From NCBI RefSeq assembly GCF_905200055.1, contig NZ_CAJKIS010000016.1:1-47570 (forward strand): 47,570 nucleotides of DNA. The letters run 5' to 3'. The DNA comes from an uncultured Fusobacterium sp. (lineage in GTDB: Bacteria > Fusobacteriota > Fusobacteriia > Fusobacteriales > Fusobacteriaceae). The notes below the pieces were generated by a model. It searched no databases. It was not told the DNA's origin and saw only the letters and a program-made list of their open reading frames with translations. The position numbers and the translations under genes were made by a program. Shown here piece by piece: positions 1-8,587 of this stretch (position 1 is its first letter; each line of letters begins with the position of its first letter).

Positions 1-52
1 ACATCAGATTTTCACTCTGGAAACAGGGGTTCGATTCCCCTACGGGGTACCA
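1..52 (+). tRNA. tRNA-Glu(TTC), 5' end cut off
   Basis: The anticodon stem-loop with TTC, the T-arm and the CCA end are visible; the acceptor 5' strand and D-arm lie before the window. First of five clustered tRNAs read in one direction. Confidence 0.9.
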
Positions 53-56
53 CTAT

Positions 57-140
57 GGAAGGTTACCCTAATTGGTAAGGAACCGGTCTTGAAAACCGGC
101 GTCGCAAGACTTCAGAGTTCGAATCTCTGACCTTCCGCCA
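57..140 (+). tRNA. tRNA-Ser(TGA)
   Basis: 84 nt with encoded CCA, 7-bp acceptor stem, anticodon loop CTTGAAA (TGA) and the long variable arm typical of class II tRNAs. A second copy at 40137-40220 differs only at two positions. Confidence 0.95.
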
Positions 141-152
141 GTTTCTTAAAAT

Positions 153-228
153 GCCCAGATAGCTCAGTCGGTAGAGCAGGGGACTGAAAATCCCCGTGTC
201 GGTGGTTCGATTCCGCCTCTGGGCACCA
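153..228 (+). tRNA. tRNA-Phe(GAA)
   Basis: 76-nt cloverleaf; acceptor GCCCAGA pairs with TCTGGGC, anticodon loop CTGAAAA reads GAA, CCA is encoded. Confidence 0.96.
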
Positions 229-254
229 TTAAGACACTAAATTAAATATCAAAT

Positions 255-330
255 GGTCGCATAGCTCAGTTGGGAGAGCACCTGCCTTACAAGCAGGGGG
301 TCACAGGTTCAAGTCCTGTTGTGACCACCA
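255..330 (+). tRNA. tRNA-Val(TAC)
   Basis: 76-nt cloverleaf with anticodon stem CCTGC/GCAGG and loop CTTACAA (TAC); CCA is encoded. Confidence 0.96.
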
Positions 331-337
331 TAAATGT

Positions 338-414
338 GGGGGCGTAGCTCAGTTGGTTAGAGCGCCTGCCTGTCACGCAGGAGGTCGCGAGTTCGACCCT
401 CGTCGCTCCCGCCA
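338..414 (+). tRNA. tRNA-Asp(GTC)
   Basis: 77-nt cloverleaf; anticodon loop CTGTCAC reads GTC; CCA is encoded. Last gene of the tRNA operon. Confidence 0.96.
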
Positions 415-428
415 TTTAAAAAATCAAG

Positions 429-452
429 CATACTAAAAAGTATGTTTTTTTT
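429..452 (+). terminator. Terminator of the tRNA operon
   Basis: Stem CATACT/AGTATG with loop AAAA, followed by eight T. It sits 15 nt after tRNA-Asp. Confidence 0.85.
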
Positions 453-493
453 ATTTTTTGAAGAAATAGTTCTATATTGTTAATGAAGTATGT

Positions 494-499
494 TATAAT
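494..499 (+). promoter_or_regulatory. Extended -10 promoter for the ABC exporter
   Basis: TATAAT preceded by TGT, an extended -10 element; no good -35 is seen. It lies 30 nt before the GTG start at 529. Confidence 0.5.
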
Positions 500-528
500 A
501 TTTAATTAAAACTAAAGGGGGAATAGAA

Positions 529-2235
529 GTGCTAAAAAAATTTGTAAGTTATTATAAACCATATAAAAAACTTTTCTTTCTAGATCTATTTGTAGCTACA
601 ATTTCAGCTCTTTGTGATCTATTTTATCCAATGATAACAAGAGAGATAGCTAATAACTCTATACCTAATAGAGAGATAAGAGCTATTGGAATATTTGCAG
701 GAGTTCTTTTAGTAATTTATCTAATAAAAATGCTATGTGCTTATTTTATGCAGTATTGGGGACATTTAGTTGGAGTTGGAATGCAAGCAGATATGAGAAG
801 AGATATCTATAAACATCTTCAAAATTTGCCAATAAGATATTTTGATAACAATCAAACTGGAAGTATAATGTCAAGAATAGTAAATGATCTTCAAGATATT
901 TCAGAACTTGCTCATCATGGACCAGAAGATCTATTTATCTCATTTTTTATGATAATTGGAGCATTTGCAATGTTAATCAGAATAAATATTCAATTAACAT
1001 TGATAATATTTTGTCTTTTACCTTTAATACTGCTTTATAGCATGTTTCAAAGAAAAAGATTATTAGCTGTTTTTATGAAGACTAGAGAGAAAACAGGGGA
1101 TATCAATGCTAGATTACAAAATAGTATCTCTGGAATAAGAGTTTCTAAAGCTTTTGTTATTAATGAAAATGAGAGAGAAAGATTTGAAAAAGATAATCAA
1201 AAGTTTGTAGAAGCTAAGAGCAAATCTTATAAGATAATGGCTGAATATACAGCAGGAGTTGGATTTTTAACAGATCTATTAGATTATGTTGTCCTTATTT
1301 TTGGAGGATTATTTACTTATTGGGGAAAAATAGGGATTGGAGATTTTCTTGCCTATCTTCTTTATATAAAGATATTTACTCAACCTATAAAAAGATTGAT
1401 AGCCTTTGTGGAACAATTCCAAAATGGTATGAGTGGATTTAAAAGATTTATGGAACTTATAGGAGAAGAGGAAGAGGGAGACAAAGTTGATGCAATAGAT
1501 ATGGGAAAAGTTGAAGGAGAGATAGATCTGCAAAATGTTTCTTTTGACCATGAAGATAAATCTGTTTTAAAAAATATCTCATTAAAAATATCTAAAGGTA
1601 AGATGCTTGCATTAGTAGGACCATCTGGTGGAGGTAAGACAACTCTTTGTAATCTAATACCAAGATTTTATAATATTAAATCTGGGGATATTAAGATAGA
1701 TGGAAAAAGTATCTATGATGTTAAGTTAGAATCTCTTAGAAAAAATATTGGGATAGTTCAACAAGATGTTTTCCTATTTACTGGAACAATTAAAGAGAAT
1801 ATATTAGTAGGAAATAGTGAAGCCACAGATGAAGAGGTAATGATAGCAGCTAAAAAAGCTAATATTCATGATCTGATAATGGAGATGCCAGAGGGATATA
1901 ATACATTTGTTGGTGAGAGAGGGGTAAAACTTTCAGGGGGACAAAAGCAGAGAATTGCAATAGCAAGAATTTTCTTGAAAAACCCACCAATACTTATATT
2001 AGATGAGGCTACATCTGCACTTGATAATATTACAGAGAGATTGATTCAAAACTCATTAGAGGAGCTATGTAAAGGAAGAACTACAATAGTTGTTGCTCAT
2101 AGACTTTCTACTATTCAAAATGCTGATGAGATAATAGTTCTTACTGATAATGGAATAGAGGAGAGAGGAACACATCAAGAACTATTAGCAAATAAAGGAT
2201 TCTATCATAAATTATATAATATGAGTCAATTATAA
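529..2235 (+). CDS. ABC exporter half-transporter (MsbA/multidrug type)
   Basis: A fused membrane and ATPase half-transporter of 568 residues, the usual length for the MsbA/BmrA/LmrA group; it would act as a dimer in the inner membrane exporting lipid or hydrophobic compounds. The first 290 residues hold about six membrane segments. The ATPase domain follows, with Walker A GPSGGGKTT near residue 363, signature LSGGQKQR near 467, Walker B ILILDEATSALD near 487 and the H-loop in AHRLST. The start is GTG, chosen because AAAGGGGGA lies 6 nt upstream. It stands alone behind its own promoter. The substrate cannot be read from sequence. Confidence 0.93.
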   Translation: MLKKFVSYYKPYKKLFFLDLFVATISALCDLFYPMITREIANNSIPNREIRAIGIFAGVLLVIYLIKMLCAYFMQYWGHLVGVGMQADMRRDIYKHLQNLPIRYFDNNQTGSIMSRIVNDLQDISELAHHGPEDLFISFFMIIGAFAMLIRINIQLTLIIFCLLPLILLYSMFQRKRLLAVFMKTREKTGDINARLQNSISGIRVSKAFVINENERERFEKDNQKFVEAKSKSYKIMAEYTAGVGFLTDLLDYVVLIFGGLFTYWGKIGIGDFLAYLLYIKIFTQPIKRLIAFVEQFQNGMSGFKRFMELIGEEEEGDKVDAIDMGKVEGEIDLQNVSFDHEDKSVLKNISLKISKGKMLALVGPSGGGKTTLCNLIPRFYNIKSGDIKIDGKSIYDVKLESLRKNIGIVQQDVFLFTGTIKENILVGNSEATDEEVMIAAKKANIHDLIMEMPEGYNTFVGERGVKLSGGQKQRIAIARIFLKNPPILILDEATSALDNITERLIQNSLEELCKGRTTIVVAHRLSTIQNADEIIVLTDNGIEERGTHQELLANKGFYHKLYNMSQL

Positions 2236-2254
2236 TTTTTTATAAAATTAAAGT

Positions 2255-2315
2255 GAGGTGATGTCCACAATAGAAGTTGTAAGAAGATACAATTTTATTG
2301 TGGACATTTTTATTT
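2255..2315 (+). promoter_or_regulatory. Intergenic hairpin with anti-SD complement (leader A)
   Basis: GAGGTGAT, complementary to the 3' end of 16S rRNA, runs directly into an 11-bp perfect stem (2262-2272 with 2296-2306). An inner TTGTA/TACAA helix continues it, and a T-rich tail follows. It could terminate the exporter transcript or act as a leader for the GNAT gene. The same design recurs at 2964-3025. Confidence 0.6.
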
Positions 2316-2345
2316 GTATAAAATATTATATGAGGAGAGAAAGTT

Positions 2346-2882
2346 ATGGAAAAATATAGTTTTATTTTAAAAGATAGTAGAGAATTAGTTATAAGAAAAG
2401 CAACTGAAGAGGATGCAGAAAAAGTTTTAGAATATTTGAATATTATTGGAGAAGAAACAGATTTTCTTAGTTTTGGAGTTGAAGGGCTCAATATAACTTT
2501 AGAAGAGGAAAGAAATTACTTTAAAAATTCAACAGCAAAAAATTTTTTTCTTATAGCTGAAATAGAAGAAAAGATTGTAGGGAATTGTTCTATAAGTACA
2601 AATGAGAAAAGAGTTAGATTGAAACACTTTGGAGAATTAGGAATAGTAGTTTTAAAAGAGTGTTGGAACTTAGGAATAGGAAATAAACTCATAGAAACTG
2701 CACTACTTTTAGGAAAAAATGGTGGATTAAAAAAAGTAAATTTAGAAACTAGAAGTGACAATAAAAAAGCGATAGTTCTATATAAAAAATTAGGATTTAA
2801 AGAGGAGGGAACTATTAAAAGAGGCATATTAATTGATGAAAAATTTTATGATCTGTTAGTTATGGGGATTGAGATAGATTAG
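2346..2882 (+). CDS. GNAT family N-acetyltransferase
   Basis: A 178-residue single-domain acetyltransferase that would move an acetyl group from acetyl-CoA to an amine; the substrate is unknown. The GNAT fold is clear: RKATEEDAEKVLEYL at the start, the beta-4 region ELGIVVLKECWNLGIGNKLIE near residues 97-117 with the CoA-binding loop (NLGIG), then NLETRSDNKKAIVLYKKLGFKEEG, the usual C-terminal GNAT block. It resembles the RimJ/RimL-like group. Start ATG with GAGGAGAG upstream. It lies between two hairpin leaders of similar design, so it is probably transcribed separately from its neighbours. Confidence 0.88.
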   Translation: MEKYSFILKDSRELVIRKATEEDAEKVLEYLNIIGEETDFLSFGVEGLNITLEEERNYFKNSTAKNFFLIAEIEEKIVGNCSISTNEKRVRLKHFGELGIVVLKECWNLGIGNKLIETALLLGKNGGLKKVNLETRSDNKKAIVLYKKLGFKEEGTIKRGILIDEKFYDLLVMGIEID

Positions 2883-2963
2883 TATAATAAAGATATAACA
2901 TATAAAAAATTTGCTTAATTGAAAGTTATGTATTATATTTATATTAAGCGATTTAATTGAAGA

Positions 2964-3025
2964 GAGGTGATGCCCATGAGAAAATTACTTAATTAAAATG
3001 GTAATTTTGTCATGGGCATTTTTTC
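2964..3025 (+). promoter_or_regulatory. Intergenic hairpin with anti-SD complement (leader B)
   Basis: GAGAGGTGAT leads directly into TGCCCATGA (2971-2979), which pairs with TCATGGGCA (3010-3018). A second helix, AAAATTAC/GTAATTTT, stacks inside across one G-G mismatch, and six T follow. Same plan as leader A, with a different stem sequence. Confidence 0.6.
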
Positions 3026-3063
3026 ATTTAATAAAATACTAGAAGATTTTGGAGGAAGAAAAG

Positions 3064-4890
3064 ATGAAAAAATTTAAAATTTCATTTAAGAAAATTTTAG
3101 TTGTTATATTTATAAGTTGTATATCTATATCAATTTATGGTGGACCTAGTTACAATGTAGATAATTTAAGAATAGAGGCATATATTAATCCAGATGGAAG
3201 TGTAGATGTAAATGAGCTTGTTCAATATAATGCTTATGAGATTAATGGGATTCTCTATAATATAGATTATAAAGGGTATGGAGATCTGAAAAATCTTAGG
3301 GTATTTTATGAGAAAGATAGTGAGTTTGTACCAGCTGTAAATAATAGTAGTCAAAGAAGAGGAACATACTCTTTAAAAGATAGAGATGATTTGAGAGAGG
3401 TAAAACTTTACTACCCTATGAGAAATACAAAAAAATGGTTTCTTTTTCAATATACACTTTCTCAAGGTGTAACAGTGTACAACGATATTGCTCAATTTAA
3501 TAGAAAGATGGTAGGTAGAGGTTGGCAAACAGATATAAAAAATATTCAAGTGAAAATAATTCTTCCAAAAAGTGTAAACAAAGAGGATATAAAGGCATTT
3601 GGGCATGGACCTCTTACTGGAAATGTAGATATTATAAGTAGAAGAGAGATTTTTTATACTCTTAAAGGATATTATTCTGGGGAGTTTGTAGAAACTAATA
3701 TTCTTTTTCCTAAAAGTTTAATTCCTAATATAAAACCATCTCTTGTAAAAAATGAAGATGGCTATGAAAAAATTATGAAAATGGAAAATAAATTGGCAGA
3801 CAAGGCAGATAGAGAGAGAAAGTTTGCTCAAATGAGGGGAACTATTGGAAATATAGTTTTCTTTCTTTGGGGTGGTTGGATAATTTTTGTGGTTGTACTT
3901 AACTATGTAAAAAATAGAAAGAAATATAAGGTAGAAAATGAATATGGAGAGTATTTTAGAGAGGCTCCAGATGATTTTTCTCCAGCAGTAGGAGGATCTA
4001 TTGCTTATAGACATGTATCACCTAACCAACTACTTGCTACAGTTATGGATTTAGTAAGAAGAGATATATTTGAAATGATAGAGGATAGAGAAAATAATAA
4101 AACTATTCTTAGAAAAAACTCTTATGATGAAAGCTCATTAAAAAATTATGAAAAGTTTGTAGTTGATTGGTATATTGATGAGATAGGAAATGGTACAGAG
4201 GTATCAATGGAGGAAATAGAGGAAAATATTAGGGACAGAAGAAATGCTATAAAATTTGGAAGAAACTATGAAAAATGGGAATCAATGGTAGAGAAAGATC
4301 TGAAAAAAGTTGGATTTGAAAAAGAGCCAGTTAAAAAGTTGCCAATAGCTTTAGGAATGATTACAGCTTTTTTAAGTGTACCTCTTGGACCTTTCTTAGC
4401 TGTTTATTTTGATAATGGAAAATTTATTATCTTTCCTTTTGTAGCTTTTGCTGTTTTAGTTTTTACAATATCAACAAGGGGAAAATATACTTTAGAGGCT
4501 GAAAAATTAAGAGCAAAATGGTTGGCATTTAAAAAATTCTTAGTTGATTACAGTAATTTAGAGGAGGCTAAACTTGCATCAATATATATTTGGGAACACT
4601 ATTTTGTATATGCAATAGCTTTAGGAGTTGCAGAAGAGGTGGCAAAGGGTTACCAAAAAATATTTAGAGATAGTGGAGAGAATATATCAAGACTTAATAG
4701 AACTCCTCTTATGGGAATGTACAATAGAAACTCAGGATTTAGAAGTATAGAGAGAACAGTTTCTAGAGCTACTACAAGGGGAGTATCAGAACTTGCTAAG
4801 AGCAGACCATCTTCAAGAGGAAGTGGTGGAGGATTTAGTGGAGGCTCTTCAGGTGGTGGAGGAAGCCGTGGTGGAGGTGGAGCATTTTAA
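3064..4890 (+). CDS. DUF2207 family membrane protein
   Basis: About 608 residues. A signal peptide (KKILVVIFISCISISIYGG) leads into a 230-residue extracytoplasmic domain with the PDGSVDVNE motif typical of DUF2207. A membrane helix follows near residues 262-281, then a cytoplasmic part, a second membrane pair near 426-475, and a Gly/Ser/Arg-rich tail of about 20 residues ending in AF. The function of the family is unknown. ATG 3064 is preferred over TTG 3049 because the GGAGG at 3051-3055 lies between them at proper spacing for the ATG. It is the first of a run of envelope genes reading right. Confidence 0.88.
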   Translation: MKKFKISFKKILVVIFISCISISIYGGPSYNVDNLRIEAYINPDGSVDVNELVQYNAYEINGILYNIDYKGYGDLKNLRVFYEKDSEFVPAVNNSSQRRGTYSLKDRDDLREVKLYYPMRNTKKWFLFQYTLSQGVTVYNDIAQFNRKMVGRGWQTDIKNIQVKIILPKSVNKEDIKAFGHGPLTGNVDIISRREIFYTLKGYYSGEFVETNILFPKSLIPNIKPSLVKNEDGYEKIMKMENKLADKADRERKFAQMRGTIGNIVFFLWGGWIIFVVVLNYVKNRKKYKVENEYGEYFREAPDDFSPAVGGSIAYRHVSPNQLLATVMDLVRRDIFEMIEDRENNKTILRKNSYDESSLKNYEKFVVDWYIDEIGNGTEVSMEEIEENIRDRRNAIKFGRNYEKWESMVEKDLKKVGFEKEPVKKLPIALGMITAFLSVPLGPFLAVYFDNGKFIIFPFVAFAVLVFTISTRGKYTLEAEKLRAKWLAFKKFLVDYSNLEEAKLASIYIWEHYFVYAIALGVAEEVAKGYQKIFRDSGENISRLNRTPLMGMYNRNSGFRSIERTVSRATTRGVSELAKSRPSSRGSGGGFSGGSSGGGGSRGGGGAF

Positions 4891-4919
4891 TCTTTGCCTA
4901 CTAAAAAAGAGGTGATAAT

Positions 4920-5390
4920 ATGCTAACTTTAATTGGAATTATACTAATTGCAGTGGGAAGTTTTAATATTTTTCAATACAATAAAGCTATTGAGGGAAGT
5001 TTCTATACCACAGGAACTCTTATAAGTTACAATTACTCTCCAAGTTTAAATAAATATTATCCTATTTTCAGATATATTGTGAATGGAATAACTTATGAAG
5101 AGGAGTATAGAGGAAGATATAACAATAGAGCAAGAGAAGAACTGAAAAATATAAATATTGATGAGATGCCTGAGAAAACTAGAAAATTTATGAAAAAAAT
5201 AAAAGATGTTAATTTAGTAGAGTTTGAAGTTGGAAAAGATTATAAATTGCTAATAAATAAAGATAATCCAAAAGAGTATTGGATTGCAGAAGATGGAGCT
5301 AATAAAGGGAGAGAGTATATTTTGATAATTATAGGAGGAGTTTTTTTAGCAGTTTCATTTATTGGTAAGATAATAGGTTTTATTTTCTAG
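4920..5390 (+). CDS. DUF3592-like small membrane protein
   Basis: A 156-residue protein with an N-terminal membrane helix (LTLIGIILIAVGSFNIF), a soluble middle of beta character (GTLISYNYSPSLNKYYPIFRYIVNGITYEEE) and a C-terminal membrane helix. This order matches DUF3592 proteins, in which a beta-domain sits between two helices. Function unknown. AGAGGTGATAAT precedes the ATG. It lies 29 nt after the DUF2207 gene and 16 nt before the YwqK-repeat gene, so the three are probably co-transcribed. Confidence 0.7.
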   Translation: MLTLIGIILIAVGSFNIFQYNKAIEGSFYTTGTLISYNYSPSLNKYYPIFRYIVNGITYEEEYRGRYNNRAREELKNINIDEMPEKTRKFMKKIKDVNLVEFEVGKDYKLLINKDNPKEYWIAEDGANKGREYILIIIGGVFLAVSFIGKIIGFIF

Positions 5391-5406
5391 AAAGGAAGGG
5401 AGAGCT

Positions 5407-6741
5407 ATGAAAGCTAAGGCAATACTAGGAGTAGTTTTATTAGTTGGAATAGTAGTTGGAACTTATATTTATCAAAATAGATACTTATTTTTTAAATATC
5501 TTCCTGCTATTGAAAAAGAGGAACAGTTAAAAAATATCAATGGAAAACTTTGCGATGAAGATGGAAAGCTTTTCACTGGAAGAACTAAAAGTGCAAGTGA
5601 AGAGTATACAGATATTTATTCTTATAAAGATGGAGAGCTTGATGGTTTAAATGTTGTTTATTATAAAAATAATATTAAAGAGATTGGACATTGGAAAGCT
5701 GGAAAACAAAATGGGCTTTTTCAAATGTACACAGAAGATGGGGTTCTTATAGATAATGCTAACTTTAAAGCTGGAGAAAGAGATGGACTTACAGAACAAT
5801 TTTATAATGATACAGGAAAATTAAGAGTATCAGCAAATTATAAAAATGGAGTTCTTGAGGGAGAATTTAAAGCATACTATCCAAATGGAAATCTTCAAGG
5901 GGAAGTAAACTATGTAAATGGAGAGATGAATGGAGATTTTAAAGAATATCACGAAAATAAAAAAATAAGACTTTCAGGAAGTTATAAAAATAGTTTACAA
6001 GAGGGAGAATGGAAATTTTATTTAGAAGATGGCACTTTAGAATCAATAATAAACTATAAAGATGGAGAACTTCATGGGATAAAAGAAGATTATTATAAAA
6101 ATGGAAATGTATGGACAAGACAAGAATTTAAAAATAATGACCTAGATGGAGTTTATGAAGTTTATTATGAGAATGGAAATCTACAACTGAAAGCCAAAAT
6201 AAAAAATGGACAGACAATAGAGGAGCAAAGGTTTAACCATGATGAAACACTTTATAATGAACAAGATGAAAAGATAGTTGAAAGTAATGATGAAATTATA
6301 ATATCAGAAGAACTTGAAAAGGGTATGAAAACATTAGGAAAAGAGGTTGGAAACTCTTTAAATTCTATGGTTGAAGCTACTATAATTACAAATCTTGCAT
6401 ATGTTGATTTAATGAGCTTTGAAAATGTAGAAATTCTTGAAGAAAATTTAATTTTTAATGATAATGAGAAAATTCCATTTAAAAGAAGTTATAAAAATGG
6501 TGTACATAGAGTTAATGTACCTTTTGAAAATAACAGTTACCTTTGGGTTGAGTTAAAAGAGAATAGCGAGGGAAAACATAGATTATTTGCAGAAAATTAT
6601 GAGAAGTTTAAAGAGATAAAAGGAGATAAAAAAATAAATCTTGAAGAAATTATTTTCCCTACAATAGATGATTATTATAGGGAAAATAATGTGTTACAGA
6701 AATTTTTTGATATAACTATATCTGTAAAAAATCATTCTTAA
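5407..6741 (+). CDS. YwqK/MORN_2 repeat protein
   Basis: A 444-residue protein with an N-terminal membrane anchor or signal (AILGVVLLVGIVVGTYIY). About ten tandem repeats of 20-23 residues follow at roughly residues 50-275, each built around Y.NG.L.GE and E.YY.NG. These are MORN_2-type repeats of the family annotated as YwqK antitoxin. The C-terminal 160 residues carry no recognised domain. The YwqK name comes from a Bacillus toxin-antitoxin locus; nothing here proves an antitoxin role, and no toxin with a known nuclease motif lies next to it. Start ATG with AAAGGAAGGGAGAG upstream. Confidence 0.8.
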   Translation: MKAKAILGVVLLVGIVVGTYIYQNRYLFFKYLPAIEKEEQLKNINGKLCDEDGKLFTGRTKSASEEYTDIYSYKDGELDGLNVVYYKNNIKEIGHWKAGKQNGLFQMYTEDGVLIDNANFKAGERDGLTEQFYNDTGKLRVSANYKNGVLEGEFKAYYPNGNLQGEVNYVNGEMNGDFKEYHENKKIRLSGSYKNSLQEGEWKFYLEDGTLESIINYKDGELHGIKEDYYKNGNVWTRQEFKNNDLDGVYEVYYENGNLQLKAKIKNGQTIEEQRFNHDETLYNEQDEKIVESNDEIIISEELEKGMKTLGKEVGNSLNSMVEATIITNLAYVDLMSFENVEILEENLIFNDNEKIPFKRSYKNGVHRVNVPFENNSYLWVELKENSEGKHRLFAENYEKFKEIKGDKKINLEEIIFPTIDDYYRENNVLQKFFDITISVKNHS

Positions 6742-6760
6742 AGAAGTATAGGAGGAGAAA

Positions 6761-7447
6761 GTGAAAAAATATTTAATGATTATAACCTGTTTTTTATTAG
6801 TTATTTCTATAAACATATATGGAGCAACTAAGGAGAGTGAAAATAAGATGATAAAAAATAATTTTGAATTTGGACTTACTATCAATGATACGTATTTTTC
6901 TGTTCCAAGTTCATTAAAACAACTTATTGATGATGGGTGGACTATAAGTAATAAAACACCATATTTTTTAAATCCACTAGTTGGAGAAGATTATTATGCT
7001 ATGAGAACAGATTGGTCATTATCAAAAGATGGTAAAGGTATTCTTAACGGTGGAAAAATCATAAGACTTTTAGAAAGAAATGGAGTATTTTTAGAAGTTA
7101 CAATTACAAATCAAGATATAGAAAGTGATGAGCCATATAAAAAAATAGAAGATGGAGTAGTTAATTCTATTACTGTTTTTTATGATAAAAAATGTTCAAG
7201 TATAAAAATAAATAATAAAGAATTAAGCAGCTTAACATCTGATATCTTATTTAAAGATTATACTGGAAACGATGGGTGGGAACATGTTCCAACAAATTAT
7301 AGAAATCACCCTGAATTTGGAATTTCAACAGAACATACTATTATGAAAATTATAGATAATAACAAAAGAAGCATAACTATCTATTTTGATTTAGAAAACA
7401 GGGCTTTTAAAGTACAGCTTTTAAATGAAACACCTTTAAAAAAATAA
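6761..7447 (+). CDS. Exported protein of unknown function
   Basis: A 228-residue protein starting with GTG (AGGAGGAGAAA just upstream). Residues 1-22 form a signal peptide (KKYLMIITCFLLVISINIYG followed by AT) without a lipobox Cys. The mature part mixes beta strands and polar loops; I recognise no domain. It lies 20 nt after the YwqK-repeat gene and 25 nt before the next exported protein, consistent with one operon of envelope proteins. Confidence 0.75.
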   Translation: MKKYLMIITCFLLVISINIYGATKESENKMIKNNFEFGLTINDTYFSVPSSLKQLIDDGWTISNKTPYFLNPLVGEDYYAMRTDWSLSKDGKGILNGGKIIRLLERNGVFLEVTITNQDIESDEPYKKIEDGVVNSITVFYDKKCSSIKINNKELSSLTSDILFKDYTGNDGWEHVPTNYRNHPEFGISTEHTIMKIIDNNKRSITIYFDLENRAFKVQLLNETPLKK

Positions 7448-7471
7448 TTTAATAATTAGAGGAGGAAAAAT

Positions 7472-7990
7472 ATGAAAAAATTAGTTTTTATTTTAGGATT
7501 ATTAGCAGGGATAACTTTATATGCAGAAGAACAATCTAATATAACCAAAGCTGTTTCATCAGTAATCTCAGAAGTTGTATCTACTGGAAAAGATGTTTTA
7601 AAAGGTGTAAAAGAGGGGATTGATACAGGAAGGAAAGATGGTACAAGTATTGATGATGCTTTTATAATCTATGATAAAGAGCAGTTTGAAAAAAATGTAA
7701 AAGTTGAAGTTTTATCAGTAACAAAAGATGATATAGGGTATAAAGTAACTGTTGGTTTAAGAAATGAAACAGATCAAATGATAAGATTAACAAATCTTAA
7801 TGAGCAAAAATCTTTACAACTTTTAGATAGTGATGGTTTTGCAGTTTTTTCACAAGAACTAGTTGAAGATATTAATATACCAAAGAAAGCAGCAGTAAAA
7901 AGTAGTTTTAGATTTCCTGCTGATGGGCAGCCAGCAATATTAAAGATTTATGAAAGAGAAATAAAGATTAATGATGAAGTATTAAAATAG
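7472..7990 (+). CDS. Small exported protein of unknown function
   Basis: A 172-residue protein with a signal peptide (KKLVFILGLLAGITLYA, cleavage before EEQ). A helical stretch with a glycine-containing pattern follows at residues 24-55, then a beta-rich domain (EVLSVTKDDIGYKVTVGLRNETDQMIRL) that looks like an immunoglobulin-type fold by its alternating pattern. The fold is inferred, not matched. AGAGGAGG precedes the ATG. Part of the same gene run. Confidence 0.7.
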   Translation: MKKLVFILGLLAGITLYAEEQSNITKAVSSVISEVVSTGKDVLKGVKEGIDTGRKDGTSIDDAFIIYDKEQFEKNVKVEVLSVTKDDIGYKVTVGLRNETDQMIRLTNLNEQKSLQLLDSDGFAVFSQELVEDINIPKKAAVKSSFRFPADGQPAILKIYEREIKINDEVLK

Positions 7991-8034
7991 CTAAATAGAA
8001 AAAAATTTTAATAGGAAAAAAGAGGTGGATATAG

Positions 8035-8523
8035 ATGAAAAAATTTTTAAAACTAGTAATATTTTTAACTTTATCCACCTTTTCTTTTGCTAACTGGGAA
8101 GTAGATAGAGAGCATGATATGATTTTTACTTATTCAATAAAATCAGAACCAACTCAAAAAGGGATTCTTTATATAAGAAAGGGTTCTTATGATGATATTC
8201 TTGATTATTATTCTTTGTATATACTAACAGATAAATATCCTGCTTTTACTGAGAAAATTGATGAAGATAAAACAATGCAGAAAACAAAAGTTGAATTAGT
8301 AACAGAACATCCTATTGAATTTGAACGAATTGGATTAGTAAATATGTACAAACCTAATGAGATATTTATACTTCTTATAGATGATGAAATGGAGGTTTTT
8401 AAAAAAAGTAAAACTTTAAAGGTTATTTATAAGGATAGAAACTTATCATCTTGTTATATGGAATTTGATATAACTGAATTAGAAAAAGCTATTAAAAAGA
8501 TAAAAGTTAAAAATTACCCTTGA
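8035..8523 (+). CDS. Small exported protein of unknown function
   Basis: A 162-residue protein with a signal peptide (KKFLKLVIFLTLSTFSFA before NW). The rest is short and charged with alternating strands; no family is recognised. AAGAGGTGGATATAG lies before the ATG. Neighbours on both sides are unknown proteins in the same direction. Confidence 0.68.
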   Translation: MKKFLKLVIFLTLSTFSFANWEVDREHDMIFTYSIKSEPTQKGILYIRKGSYDDILDYYSLYILTDKYPAFTEKIDEDKTMQKTKVELVTEHPIEFERIGLVNMYKPNEIFILLIDDEMEVFKKSKTLKVIYKDRNLSSCYMEFDITELEKAIKKIKVKNYP

Positions 8524-8587
8524 TGAATTAGAAAAAATATAGGATACTTATATAAGTTAGAAATTATAAAATAAATAGGGAGATAGA

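Noticed and set aside
2970..2996. Leader peptide starting at the ATG within GAGGTGATG (eight codons)
   Set aside because: The SD-like bases touch the ATG, too close for normal initiation. The anti-SD complement itself is kept as a finding.
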